DNA from: Faecalicatena contorta
GTDB taxonomy: Bacteria > Bacillota > Clostridia > Lachnospirales > Lachnospiraceae
Assembly: GCF_039521745.1 (NCBI RefSeq)
Contig: NZ_BAAACT010000196.1
Strand: one strand, 5' to 3'
Length of the DNA stretch: 64,000 nucleotides
Positions within the stretch are counted from its first letter, which is position 1. Each line of letters starts with the position of its first letter. Below, piece by piece: positions 24,279 through 33,359 of this stretch. The notes beneath the pieces were generated by a model, which saw nothing but the letters and a program-made list of their open reading frames with translations, was not told the DNA's origin and made no database searches. A program made the position numbers and the translations under genes.

Positions 24279-25811
24279 ATGGCAGTAGCGGTTGAAATGT
24301 TGAATATATCGAAATTCTTCCCCGGCGTTGTGGCGAATGATAATGTATCTTTAAGCGTGAATGAGGGGGAGATACTAGGACTGATCGGCGAGAATGGCGC
24401 CGGTAAATCGACGATGATGAATATGCTGTATGGGATGATGGAGCCGGATCTTGGTGTAATCAAGCTGTCCGGGAAGGAAGTCCGGATCCAGTCTCCCAAT
24501 ATGGCAATTAAACTGGGGATTGGAATGGTACATCAGCATTTCATGCTGATGCCCAATTTAAGTGTTCTACAGAATATTATTTTAGGAAAGACACCAACTA
24601 AAAATGGGTTGATTGATACAAAAGATGCAAAAGAAAAGATCCAGAAGATTATGGACACCTATGATCTTCCTGTAAATCTGGACGAGAAGATATACCAGCT
24701 GTCTGTCGGAGAGAAGCAGAGAGTGGAGATTATCAAGGCGCTGTACAGGGAGGCCAGAATCCTGATTCTGGATGAACCGACTGCCGTTTTGATGCCCACG
24801 GAGACGGATAAGCTTCTGGAGGTACTGCGGCTTTTGAAATCAAAGGGCTGTGCGATCATATTTATCACACACAAGCTCCGTGAGGTCATGGCAATCACCG
24901 ACAAAATTGTAGTTATGAGAAAAGGCCTTGTAACAGGAACTCTGGACACCTCTGAGGCAAATACGGAGGGACTTTCCGATATGATGGTCGGAAGAAAAGT
25001 AAACCTGGAGATTGAACGGCAGGCGTACCAGCCGGGGGAAAAAGTACTGGAGGCCAAAGATATAAGGGCCTTAAACCAGAGAGGGCTTCCGGCCTTGAAC
25101 GGGATCAGCTTCCACGTTTCCAGGGGCGAGGTTGTAGGCATCGCAGGAGTAGAAGGCAATGGGCAGACCGAGTTGATTGAGGTTGTCTCAGGCATGCTAA
25201 GGCCCACGGGCGGCCAGGTAATCTTTGAGGGAAAAGATGTGACGGCGCAGAATGTACGCCAAAGAAGAGAAGGCGGAATGTCCCATATCCCGGAGGACCG
25301 GCTGAAGATGGGCAGCGCGGTCAACTGTACCATCCGAGACAATTTGATCCTGAACAGGTACTATCAGAAGCCATACTGTAAGGGCGGTATTCTGGACAAT
25401 AAAAAGCTTCATGATTTGTCGGAGGATCTGTGCAAAAACTTTGATGTTAAGACACCGGATTCCGATTATAAACTGGGGACGCTTTCCGGCGGAAATATGC
25501 AGAAAGTGATCTTTGCGCGAGAGATGGAGGCAGACCCCGATCTGCTGATAGCGGAGCAGCCGACCCGCGGGGTGGATATCGGCGCCATCGAATCCATCCA
25601 TCATAAAATCATTGAAGTGCGGGATTCTAACCGGGGCGTGCTGTTGGTCAGCGCGGAATTAGACGAGATACTTTCTCTGTCAGACCGCATCCTGGTTATG
25701 TACGAAGGAGAGATTATGGCTGAATTCAAACGTGGAGAAGCTGATGAGCGTACCATTGCAGCCTATATGACTGGAGCAAAGAGACAAGGCGGTGATGACG
25801 ATGAAAAATAA
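24279..25811 (+). CDS. nupO: Nucleoside ABC importer ATPase (NupO/YufO-type, two ABC domains)
   Basis: A 510-residue protein with tandem ATPase domains, as in sugar/nucleoside CUT2-BMP systems. Domain 1: Walker A GENGAGKSTMMNMLYG (about 36-51), signature LSVGEKQRVE, Walker B ILILDEPTAVL. Domain 2 (about 255-500): degenerate Walker A GVEGNGQTEL, signature LSGGNMQKVIFAREM and LLIAEQPTRGVDIG. Domain 2 is probably catalytically weak, as is usual. It drives uptake through the two downstream permeases and overlaps the first permease gene by about 10-20 bp. Confidence 0.93.
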   Translation: MAVAVEMLNISKFFPGVVANDNVSLSVNEGEILGLIGENGAGKSTMMNMLYGMMEPDLGVIKLSGKEVRIQSPNMAIKLGIGMVHQHFMLMPNLSVLQNIILGKTPTKNGLIDTKDAKEKIQKIMDTYDLPVNLDEKIYQLSVGEKQRVEIIKALYREARILILDEPTAVLMPTETDKLLEVLRLLKSKGCAIIFITHKLREVMAITDKIVVMRKGLVTGTLDTSEANTEGLSDMMVGRKVNLEIERQAYQPGEKVLEAKDIRALNQRGLPALNGISFHVSRGEVVGIAGVEGNGQTELIEVVSGMLRPTGGQVIFEGKDVTAQNVRQRREGGMSHIPEDRLKMGSAVNCTIRDNLILNRYYQKPYCKGGILDNKKLHDLSEDLCKNFDVKTPDSDYKLGTLSGGNMQKVIFAREMEADPDLLIAEQPTRGVDIGAIESIHHKIIEVRDSNRGVLLVSAELDEILSLSDRILVMYEGEIMAEFKRGEADERTIAAYMTGAKRQGGDDDEK

Positions 25812-26887
25812 AGAAAACAACAGAATATTATCCACACTTGGCGTCGTAGGAAAACAGATCAGCCTGATCGTCATTGCGCTGATTCTGGCAACCATCTTCC
25901 TGGCGGTTTCCGGTTACGAGCCATTGGCGATCGTAAACGGAATTTTTCGACGGGCTTACCATGGATATCGCCGGTACGATCCGCTGGGCAACGCCCCTGA
26001 TTCTTGCAGGCCTCGCAATCTGTGTCACTTACAAAGCAGAGGTTTTCAATCTGGGTGTGGACGGACAGCTCTATATGGGGGCTGCGGCAGCAACGGCGGT
26101 AGCCGTAAATATTCCGGAATCAATGAATCATTTGGCGGCGCTGGTGCTTATCTTCCTCTCTGCCATGCTGGCAGGAGCGCTGTTTGCAATGATACCGGCT
26201 CTGATGAAGGTGTTCCTGGACACAAACGAGGTTGTATCGACACTGCTTTTAAACTTTATTGCAGTATTATTTGTGGAATATCTGGTAACGGGCCCGCTGC
26301 GTGACCCGGAGGCGGGGACGAACCTCAATGCCAGCGCTATTTTGAATGAAAATACCTGGCTTCCGCGTATTTCGTACTTCGAACCTTCCTCTGCAAACAT
26401 CGGATTTTACATAGCCGTCATAGTCATGATTATATTAACATTTATTTTCTTCAGGACGGCCTTTGGTCATGAAATTAAAGTGGTTGGCTCTAATCCGGTT
26501 CTGGCGAAATATGCCGGAATGAAGCCAAAGAAGACGATCCTTCAGGTCATGGCGATGAGCGGTGCAATCGCGGGGGTTGTCGGGGCGGTTGAGGTGACAG
26601 CGGTACAGCACAGGCTTTTGGCAGGCTTTAATCCTGATTTTGGCTTTGACGGAATCGTAGTATCCCTGCTGGCAAATAACAATCCAATCGGTGTATTGTT
26701 CTCCGGTATTTTCTTCGGCGCCCTGAAGAACGGCGGAATTAATATGGAACGTATCACAGATGTGCCGTCGGCGGTAACAGATATAGTAACGGCAATTATA
26801 TTTATTACAATCAGTGCAAAGTTCCTGCTTCCGAAGTTAAAGAAAAAATTAGCGAAAAAGACACCGGCAAGTGAAGGAGGTAAATAG
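25801..26887 (+). pseudogene. nupP: Nucleoside ABC importer permease 1 (NupP-type), frameshifted
   Basis: The frame starting at ATG 25801 (MKNKENNRILSTLGVVGKQ) encodes a first helix and reads VNGIF, then shifts. The rest of the protein, MDIAGTIRWATPLILAGLAI onward to GGK at 26887, is in the +1 frame. The break is at a run of five T residues (25943-25947); four Ts would give an uninterrupted VNGIFDGLTMDIAG and a ~361-residue BPD_transp_2 permease. Causes could be a sequencing indel, a real mutation that inactivates import, phase-variable slippage, or use of ATG 25961 to make a 308-residue N-truncated protein. Everything after the shift looks intact and conserved. Confidence 0.8.
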
Positions 26888-26888
26888 G

Positions 26889-27833
26889 ATGAATTTAGCA
26901 GTTATTTCTGATACATTGGCATCTATGATACGTATTGCCACTCCTTTGATGCTGATGGCCTTAGGGGGGCTTCTGTGCCAGCGGGCAGGTGTTTTCAATA
27001 TCGCGCTGGAGGGCTTCTCACTGGTAGGTGCATTTGCCGCCATAGCGGTTGTCCAGTTTACAGGCGGAAGTGTATGGGCAGGCCTGGTGGGTGCGATGCT
27101 GATCGGCGCCTTGTACAGTGCCTTGTTCGCCCTGTTTGTTACAAGGTTCAAGGCCGATAACATTATTGCCAGTATTGCTATGAACATGCTAGGGGCCGGA
27201 CTGACCTCGTACCTCTTGCGGGCGATGTTTGGAGTGCAGGGAGCTTATACACCGGATAAGATCGGCAAGCTGGAGATGATACAAATTCCTGTAATTAAGA
27301 ATATTCCGATCCTGAGCTGCATCAGCGGGCAGAGTATCGTGACTTATTTTGCCATACTGCTGATCGTTGTGATCTATATTATATTATTTAAGACAAAGAT
27401 GGGATTAAGCATCTGTGCGGTTGGGGAGTCCGAGATTGCAGCGAAGACCGCAGGCATCAAGCCGGCGGTTGTAAAATGGCAGGTCATTCTGATCTCAGGA
27501 GCATTGTCAGGGCTTGCGGGTGCGTATCTGTCCACGATTTCTGTTTCCCAGTTCTCGGAAGATATGATCCAGGGGAGAGGATTTAATGCCTTTACGGCAC
27601 TTGTATTCGGAAATGCACATCCGATATTCTCTTCACTGGTAACACTGCTCTTCGGGCTTGCAGATGCAATCGGAATTCGAATTGAGCTGATGGGAATGAA
27701 TATTTCACCTTCTATCATCAAGATGTTCCCATTCATTTTCGCGATTCTTGCATTGGCAATCAGCTCTTATACGACAAAGCTGAAGATAAAAGGCGTGATT
27801 GGTCATAAAAAGAAAAAGGAGAAAACAGCATGA
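26889..27833 (+). CDS. nupQ: Nucleoside ABC importer permease 2 (NupQ-type)
   Basis: A 314-residue membrane protein with about eight to nine helices. The BPD_transp_2 signatures ATPLMLMALGGLLCQRAGVFNIALEGFSLVGAF at the start and the coupling-helix region AVGESEIAAKTAGIKPAVVKWQ pair with the NupO ATPase. ATG 26889 lies 8 nt after GGAGG; an upstream in-frame start (26871) would overlap the previous gene. Its stop overlaps the transketolase ATG (ATGA), so the two are translationally coupled. Confidence 0.92.
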   Translation: MNLAVISDTLASMIRIATPLMLMALGGLLCQRAGVFNIALEGFSLVGAFAAIAVVQFTGGSVWAGLVGAMLIGALYSALFALFVTRFKADNIIASIAMNMLGAGLTSYLLRAMFGVQGAYTPDKIGKLEMIQIPVIKNIPILSCISGQSIVTYFAILLIVVIYIILFKTKMGLSICAVGESEIAAKTAGIKPAVVKWQVILISGALSGLAGAYLSTISVSQFSEDMIQGRGFNAFTALVFGNAHPIFSSLVTLLFGLADAIGIRIELMGMNISPSIIKMFPFIFAILALAISSYTTKLKIKGVIGHKKKKEKTA

Positions 27834-29830
27834 ATAAGCAAATAGAGAACTTAGCAGTGAATGCAATCCGGGTTCTGTCCGCGGATATGGTGCAGAAAGC
27901 TAATTCCGGGCATCCGGGGCTGCCTTTGGGCGCCGCCCCGATTGCATACGAAGTATGGGCGCATCAGATGTCCCATAACCCGGCGGATCCGAAATGGATC
28001 AACCGGGACAGGTTTATCCTGTCAGCGGGGCATGGCTCTTCCATGTTATATTCCCTTCTGCATTTATTTGGATATGGGGATCTTGGAACCGATGATCTGA
28101 AAAACTTCCGGCAGTTAGGTTCCCTGACCCCCGGACATCCCGAATACGGGCATACAGTCGGCGTAGAAGCAACGACGGGACCGCTTGGAGCAGGGCTTGG
28201 CATGGCGGTGGGGATGGCCATGGCGGAAAAGCACCTGGCTGCGGTGTTCAACAGAGAGGGATATCCCGTCTTTGACCATTACACATTTGCGCTCTGCGGA
28301 GACGGCTGCCTGATGGAGGGAATCTCCTCAGAGGTCATGTCTCTGGCGGGGACCTGGGGGCTTGGAAAATTGATTGTCCTGTATGACTCCAATTCCATCA
28401 CAATCGAAGGAAATACGGATCTTGCATTTACCGAGGATGTGGAGAAGCGGTTCGAGGCCTTTGGCTTCCAGGTTCTTTCCGTGGAGGACGGGAATGATCC
28501 GGTGGCAATCGGAAAGGCAATTGAGCAGGCAAAGTCGGAAAAAGAGCGTCCTTCCTTTATCAGAATAACGACCAGGATCGGGCATGGAGTGCCGGCAAAA
28601 GAAGGCAAAGCCAGTGCGCATGGAGAGCCGCTGGGCGAGGAAAATGTCAAAATACTGAGAGAGTCACTGGGCTGGCCTCTGGAGGAAGCATTTGCGGTGC
28701 CGGAGGAAATTTACGAACATTACCGGTCGCTGGCGCGTGCAGGCGCAGGAAAACAATATTTCTGGCAGCAGATGTTTGAGGAATATGGCAGTAAATACCC
28801 GGAACTGAAGGCAATGCTGGAAACATATTATGACTTTGATGCAGCATCCGGTCTTATTGACCATGAGGCGTTCTGGGCAAAAAATGGAAAAGCAGAGGCA
28901 ACGAGGAGCATTTCAGGCAGGGTGCTGAATGCTGTCAAAGATCTGCTTCCGAACCTGATCGGCGGTTCCGCCGATTTAGGACCGTCGAATAAGACCGTTA
29001 TGAATGGAGAGGCGGATTTTTCCGCCGAATGTCCCGTGGGCAGGAATCTTCATTACGGCGTCAGGGAACTTGGGATGACGGCCGTGGCCAATGGAATACT
29101 CCTGCATGGCGGACTGCGCACTTACGCGGCGACCTTCTTTGTATTTGTGGATTATATGAAGCCGATGCTACGCCTTTCTTCTCTGATGGGGCTGCCGTTG
29201 ATTTCGGTATTGACCCATGACAGCATCGGAGTCGGGGAAGACGGGCCTACCCACGAGCCGGTGGAGCAGCTCACCATGCTCAGGTCCCTTCCGAATATGC
29301 ATGTGTTCAGGCCCGCGGATGAAGTCGAGACAAAGGCGGCCTGGTATTCGGCGCTGACGTCCGCACACACACCGACCTGCCTGGTGCTCTCCAGGCAGAA
29401 CCTTCCTGTGCTTGCACAGACAAGCAGGGACGCGCTGCGCGGGGGATATATCCTTAAGAAGGAATCCGGTGAGGCAATCGATATGATATTCATGGCTACA
29501 GGTTCAGAAGTCAGCGTTGCCCTGGAGGCAGCCGGCATGCTGGAGCAGGACGGTATATCAGTCAGAGTAGTAAGTATGCCGTGCATGGATCTGTTTGCGG
29601 AACAAGATGAGGCATATCAGGAAGAGATACTTCCGAAAAGTGTTGCAAGGCGCGTTGCCATCGAAGCCGGCAGCAGCATATCATGGGGAAAATACGCCGG
29701 CATGGACGGATGTTATGTGACAATGGATGTATTCGGCGCATCGGCGCCGGCGGGACAATTATTCGAAAAATATGGATTTACAGCCGACGCTGTGGTAAAC
29801 TGTGTACGGAAGAAGTTTCCGCAAATATAG
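27830..29830 (+). CDS. tkt: Transketolase
   Basis: A full-length (666-residue) ThDP enzyme that moves two-carbon units between pentose and other sugar phosphates. ThDP-pyrophosphate motif GDGCLMEGISSEVMSLAG (about 154-171) through LYDSNSITIEG, substrate histidines in NSGHPGLPLGAAP and LSAGHGSSMLYSLL, the pyrimidine-domain segment DSIGVGEDGPTHEPVEQL, and a C-terminal regulatory domain. Its coupling to the nucleoside importer suggests dedicated processing of ribose-5-phosphate from nucleosides, with the transaldolase-like protein as possible partner. Confidence 0.95.
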   Translation: MNKQIENLAVNAIRVLSADMVQKANSGHPGLPLGAAPIAYEVWAHQMSHNPADPKWINRDRFILSAGHGSSMLYSLLHLFGYGDLGTDDLKNFRQLGSLTPGHPEYGHTVGVEATTGPLGAGLGMAVGMAMAEKHLAAVFNREGYPVFDHYTFALCGDGCLMEGISSEVMSLAGTWGLGKLIVLYDSNSITIEGNTDLAFTEDVEKRFEAFGFQVLSVEDGNDPVAIGKAIEQAKSEKERPSFIRITTRIGHGVPAKEGKASAHGEPLGEENVKILRESLGWPLEEAFAVPEEIYEHYRSLARAGAGKQYFWQQMFEEYGSKYPELKAMLETYYDFDAASGLIDHEAFWAKNGKAEATRSISGRVLNAVKDLLPNLIGGSADLGPSNKTVMNGEADFSAECPVGRNLHYGVRELGMTAVANGILLHGGLRTYAATFFVFVDYMKPMLRLSSLMGLPLISVLTHDSIGVGEDGPTHEPVEQLTMLRSLPNMHVFRPADEVETKAAWYSALTSAHTPTCLVLSRQNLPVLAQTSRDALRGGYILKKESGEAIDMIFMATGSEVSVALEAAGMLEQDGISVRVVSMPCMDLFAEQDEAYQEEILPKSVARRVAIEAGSSISWGKYAGMDGCYVTMDVFGASAPAGQLFEKYGFTADAVVNCVRKKFPQI

Positions 29831-29903
29831 ATTTCATGATATAATAGACAATATGGTGGGACACATTTTCAGTGGGGAAATTGTAGAGTGAGAGGTATTT
29901 CTT

Positions 29904-30683
29904 TTGAGTAAAAAAGAGGATAGATTAAACCGGTTAATTGAAATATTGAAAAGGCAGAATGGCGCTACGATCCGTGATCTGGCACAGATGCTGGATGTAT
30001 CTGAGATGACCGTGCGCAGGGATTTGGATGCACTGAAGGCAAAGAATGTGATACTGGACATTCCGGGTGCAGCGGTCCTGAATACCCAATATACGTATGA
30101 AGGGGAAGACGATGCATATCAACTCTCTATGGCAACCCGCTCACATGTAAAGGAGAAGGAGCGGATCGGAAAGTTTGCCGCTTCCTTAATTCAGCAGGAT
30201 GACTGCGTGATCATTGATAATGGATCTACCGTCGAATATCTGGCGGATAGTATTGCAAAGGACATGAAAGTGACGGTCTTTACCTGTAACCTGAATATCT
30301 TGAATAAGATCTGCAGTAACCCCAATATTTCTATAATTTTTGGCGGCGGCTATTATCATCCGGATACGACCTTGTTTGAATCAGCGGAAAATATCACGCT
30401 GATCAAAAATATCAGAGCCACAAAGGTCTTCGCATCGGCTGCAGGGGTTCATGATACAATGGGTGTCACCTGCATGAATAATTATGAGCTGGAGATTAAA
30501 CAGACGATTATCCAGTCGAGGGCAGAGAAGATCCTGCTGGTAGACTCCAGCAAGTTCGGGATGATTAAGCCCTGCTTTGTAACAGAGCTGGACATCTTTG
30601 ACAGGATCATTACAGACAAGAATATCTCAGAAGAATGGATACAACTGATCCAGGAGAAAGGGATAGAATTGGATATGGTGTAA
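29904..30683 (+). CDS. DeoR/GlpR-family transcriptional repressor
   Basis: A 259-residue regulator: DeoR-type winged helix (RLNRLIEILKRQNGATIRDLAQML, then SEMTVRRDLDALKAK) and a C-terminal sugar-phosphate sensor domain (DDCVIIDNGSTVEYLADSI, FGGGYYHPDTTLFE, KILLVDSSKFG). It likely senses a pentose phosphate and represses the nucleoside genes, closing the cluster. TTG 29904 is the start, preceded by GAGAGG. A TATAAT at 29840-29845 suggests its own promoter, though no clear -35 is present. Confidence 0.88.
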   Translation: MSKKEDRLNRLIEILKRQNGATIRDLAQMLDVSEMTVRRDLDALKAKNVILDIPGAAVLNTQYTYEGEDDAYQLSMATRSHVKEKERIGKFAASLIQQDDCVIIDNGSTVEYLADSIAKDMKVTVFTCNLNILNKICSNPNISIIFGGGYYHPDTTLFESAENITLIKNIRATKVFASAAGVHDTMGVTCMNNYELEIKQTIIQSRAEKILLVDSSKFGMIKPCFVTELDIFDRIITDKNISEEWIQLIQEKGIELDMV

Positions 30684-30692
30684 CGGGAACGG

Positions 30693-30727
30693 ACAGGCAC
30701 TTCTTTTATGGGGAGGTGCCTGTTTTT
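30693..30727 (+). terminator. Terminator between the DeoR gene and the convergent URO-D gene
   Basis: ACAGGCAC pairs with GTGCCTGT and is followed by TTTT. Confidence 0.8.
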
Positions 30728-30781
30728 GTATTTTAAAAACAGACATTTCCAGTATAATGCATTGCCCATCCGTACCTTAGG

Positions 30782-32029
30782 CTATAATCCGTTATTAACC
30801 AGCTCCATCGCAATCCTTTCCCATGTAATTAAATGATCCAGGCGATGTCCCACCGTGCTGATATCTTTTAATAAGATTTCAGCCGGGCAGTGGCTGCGCT
30901 CACAGGCCCGTAGTATTTCGGACAGCTCAGACCGAATTAAATCTGGGTTGGAAGCGGCGGAGACAACATTCGTGGGTGAAGGCTTAGCCGACAGTACATA
31001 ATCCCTGCCAATCTTCTCCGCAGCCGCATTCACATCGGCCCAGGGTGAAATGGAGATTTTCCTCAGATTAGGAATCTGGCGGAGAAGCTCTATTTTTGTG
31101 TCCAGAGGTTCACAGCATCCATAGTATACAAATCCGAAGGGGGCAAGCGCCTCTTTGGCATACTGTATTTCAAATTCATCATGCATCTGTGGAGAGACAT
31201 TTGAAAATATCTGTGCCAGGCCACGCCCCCATACGTTTCCGGCGGTAATGTGTTCATAATCCCCGATCCCATCACGGAGTGTCTTGGATGCGGCGCAGGA
31301 ACAGTGTACATAGGCGCTGTCAGGATTTAACAGATTTAAGTCCTCGTATTGGCGTATTGTTTCTGTGAAGATATCAGTTAACCGGCTTACTAGAGCGTGC
31401 ATGAATTCCGGTTCATCTATAAGATTATATAACAGCGTATCTATATCCATGTACTGTGCAATAATGTCCCAGGTGATCAGTCCCAGCATATAGCCGGTGT
31501 CAGAACCGGTGATTTTGACCGGTATAATATCCCCCACAGCCTCCGCTATTTTATAAAAAATACGGAGTGTTTTTTCTTGATCATATCTGATCACCGGTGG
31601 ATGAAGCCTGTCTATATCATGCATGTCTCGTATCTGTTCCTTGTACTTATGGGAGACGATATTGTTGTCAGGATCGCTGGCGAGTCTTTCCTCCTGAACT
31701 GTCAGGCCTATGCCGGTTGAATGAATCTTTTTTTCAACGGACAGATAGGGCTTCACCAACATATCAGCAGGGAAATGTTTCCACTGAAACAGCGTTTTTC
31801 TCAGTTCATCTTCAAATATCCTGAAATCCTCATCCTGACACAAAAGCGTCAGCGAACCGTCGTAGTTTAATTCACTCCAGGGAAGTTCATTCATTAATAC
31901 AATAGGGCGCTCTGGATGCAGATCATTCACGGATGCATGAAGCTCATACATATCTTTTTGGTGGTCTGAAAAAGCAATTTGTGCGTACTGAGCTGCCAGG
32001 GTACGCAGAATTTTTACATCATTTACCAT
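30782..32029 (-). CDS. Uroporphyrinogen decarboxylase (URO-D) superfamily protein
   Basis: A 415-residue protein with a URO-D-like TIM barrel covering the C-terminal two-thirds. Cysteine motifs HCSCAAS and YYGCCEPLDTKIELLRQIPNL resemble the metal-binding sites of MtaA/CmuA-type methylcobamide methyltransferases rather than true haem-pathway URO-D. These URO-D-like proteins are expanded in gut Clostridia, often beside carbohydrate or methyl-transfer genes. No corrinoid protein gene is adjacent, so function is unknown. It is divergent from the AraC-family gene at 32157, which may control it. AGGAGGCACC precedes its ATG. Confidence 0.75.
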   Translation of the reverse strand: MVNDVKILRTLAAQYAQIAFSDHQKDMYELHASVNDLHPERPIVLMNELPWSELNYDGSLTLLCQDEDFRIFEDELRKTLFQWKHFPADMLVKPYLSVEKKIHSTGIGLTVQEERLASDPDNNIVSHKYKEQIRDMHDIDRLHPPVIRYDQEKTLRIFYKIAEAVGDIIPVKITGSDTGYMLGLITWDIIAQYMDIDTLLYNLIDEPEFMHALVSRLTDIFTETIRQYEDLNLLNPDSAYVHCSCAASKTLRDGIGDYEHITAGNVWGRGLAQIFSNVSPQMHDEFEIQYAKEALAPFGFVYYGCCEPLDTKIELLRQIPNLRKISISPWADVNAAAEKIGRDYVLSAKPSPTNVVSAASNPDLIRSELSEILRACERSHCPAEILLKDISTVGHRLDHLITWERIAMELVNNGL

Positions 32030-32156
32030 GTGGTGCCTCCTGCCTGAAATTATTATACAATTAAATATGAGTGTGGTATTATGTTAATAAATTATTTGGG
32101 ATTATACCAGAAGCATAGTTGCTTAAAATTTGTCATTTCTTGCAGGAGGGAAGATA

Positions 32157-32984
32157 TTGAAGAACAAATATTATCATTTCAGCTACTTTAAAAGTGTATC
32201 TGCCGCAGCAGAAAAATGTCTTCTCGTTTCAGATGCTATGGCTTATACTGCCGACAGTGAGTTTCTAATTGACAGGAAGGTTTTTAAAAATAATCTGGTG
32301 ATGTATGTTCTGGAAGGACTGCTCTGGGTGGAACAGTATGGAAAGAAGTATGCTTTGGAGCCTGGACAGGGAGTTATGATGCGTCTGACAGATGCGCACA
32401 AGTATTACACCGATCCGGAGAACACGGCACATATTTTATGGTTTCATTTTCGGGGTGCGGGCACGGAACAGCTCCTGGAGCAGCTGTATCAGGAGAGAAA
32501 ACTACCCTTTATCTTTCATGACGATGGCCTGGAAGATGATTTTTATAAGGCTTTTGCCATAGTACAGGAAGATACTGACAAGAAAGAATCTGAACTGGCA
32601 GGACATCTATACGGCATGCTTATGAGAATACTTTCAACCTACTCATTCCAGGAAGACCATATGGACAATATGCCCGTGGAAATCCAGGAAATCATACGTT
32701 ACATGGAGTCCCGTTTATGTGATCATTTAGACCTGGATGCAATCAGCAGACAGGCCGGGATGGGAAAGTATCATTTCTGCAGGTTCTTTAAAAAACATTG
32801 CGGGATTGCTCCGATCGAATACTATAACAGCAGAAGAATGGAATTGGCATGCTGCCTCTTACAAGATCCCCAGAAAAAGATAGAGGAAATATCAGAGCAG
32901 CTGGGATATCTGGATATCAGTTCGTTCAGTAAATACTTTAAGAATTATTTTGGGATTTCACCATCTGCATACCGCAGGCTCTAG
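32157..32984 (+). CDS. AraC-family transcriptional regulator
   Basis: A ~275-residue regulator: N-terminal cupin-like ligand domain (VMYVLEGLLWVEQYGKKYALEPGQGVMM) and a C-terminal double helix-turn-helix (LCDHLDLDAISRQAGMGKYHFCRFFKK, then LLQDPQKKIEEISEQLGYLDISSFSKYFKNYFGISPSAYRR). I choose TTG 32157 because GCAGGAGGGA lies 5-6 nt upstream; the longer TTG start at 32130 has none. Divergent to the URO-D-like gene, sharing a ~125-bp intergenic region with TATTATG/TTATACAA promoter-like sequence, so mutual regulation is likely. Confidence 0.88.
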   Translation: MKNKYYHFSYFKSVSAAAEKCLLVSDAMAYTADSEFLIDRKVFKNNLVMYVLEGLLWVEQYGKKYALEPGQGVMMRLTDAHKYYTDPENTAHILWFHFRGAGTEQLLEQLYQERKLPFIFHDDGLEDDFYKAFAIVQEDTDKKESELAGHLYGMLMRILSTYSFQEDHMDNMPVEIQEIIRYMESRLCDHLDLDAISRQAGMGKYHFCRFFKKHCGIAPIEYYNSRRMELACCLLQDPQKKIEEISEQLGYLDISSFSKYFKNYFGISPSAYRRL

Positions 32985-33095
32985 AGCGGGCAGCCGCATA
33001 CCTGAATATTCAGAAAGGCGGACATTATGCAAGATAAACTCAGCGTAAAAGAAAAGGAAGACTCTTTTAAGGGTCAGGGCTGAGTAATACAAACG

Positions 33096-33130
33096 GGGCT
33101 GCCGCACTTAGTGCGGCAGCCCTTAGTTTT
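33096..33130 (+). terminator. Strong terminator after the AraC gene
   Basis: GGGCTGCCGCAC pairs perfectly with GTGCGGCAGCCC over TTA, followed by TTAGTTTTT. Upstream, an 18-codon ATG frame (33027-33083) with a GGCGG site is too short to call. The rest of the 32.99-33.36 kb gap is A-rich leader and the LacI-gene promoter. Confidence 0.85.
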
Positions 33131-33268
33131 TACTTATAAACAGAAATCTAATTTCCTGCAGAGTATGCTACTGATAAAACAAACAGAGAATAAAACTAAT
33201 AAAAACAGATAAAAATAGAGAAAAACAGAAAATAATAGAGAAAAAATAGAAAAAATTCTCCGTTAAGC

Positions 33269-33296
33269 TTGACTTTTTTCTCCAAGTTGATATAAT
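33269..33296 (+). promoter_or_regulatory. Promoter of the LacI-family gene
   Basis: TTGACT (33269-33274), 16-bp spacer, TATAAT (33291-33296), about 64 bp before the ATG. Confidence 0.65.
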
Positions 33297-33359
33297 ATAG
33301 CCATATCAAGAAGGAAATCTGATTCATTTGAAAGTCTTCATGACTTTAGGAGGATAAAT

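Noticed and set aside
33027..33083. 18-codon frame with a GGCGG site between the AraC gene and its terminator
   Set aside because: Too short to support without conservation or expression data, though its position before a strong terminator is suggestive.
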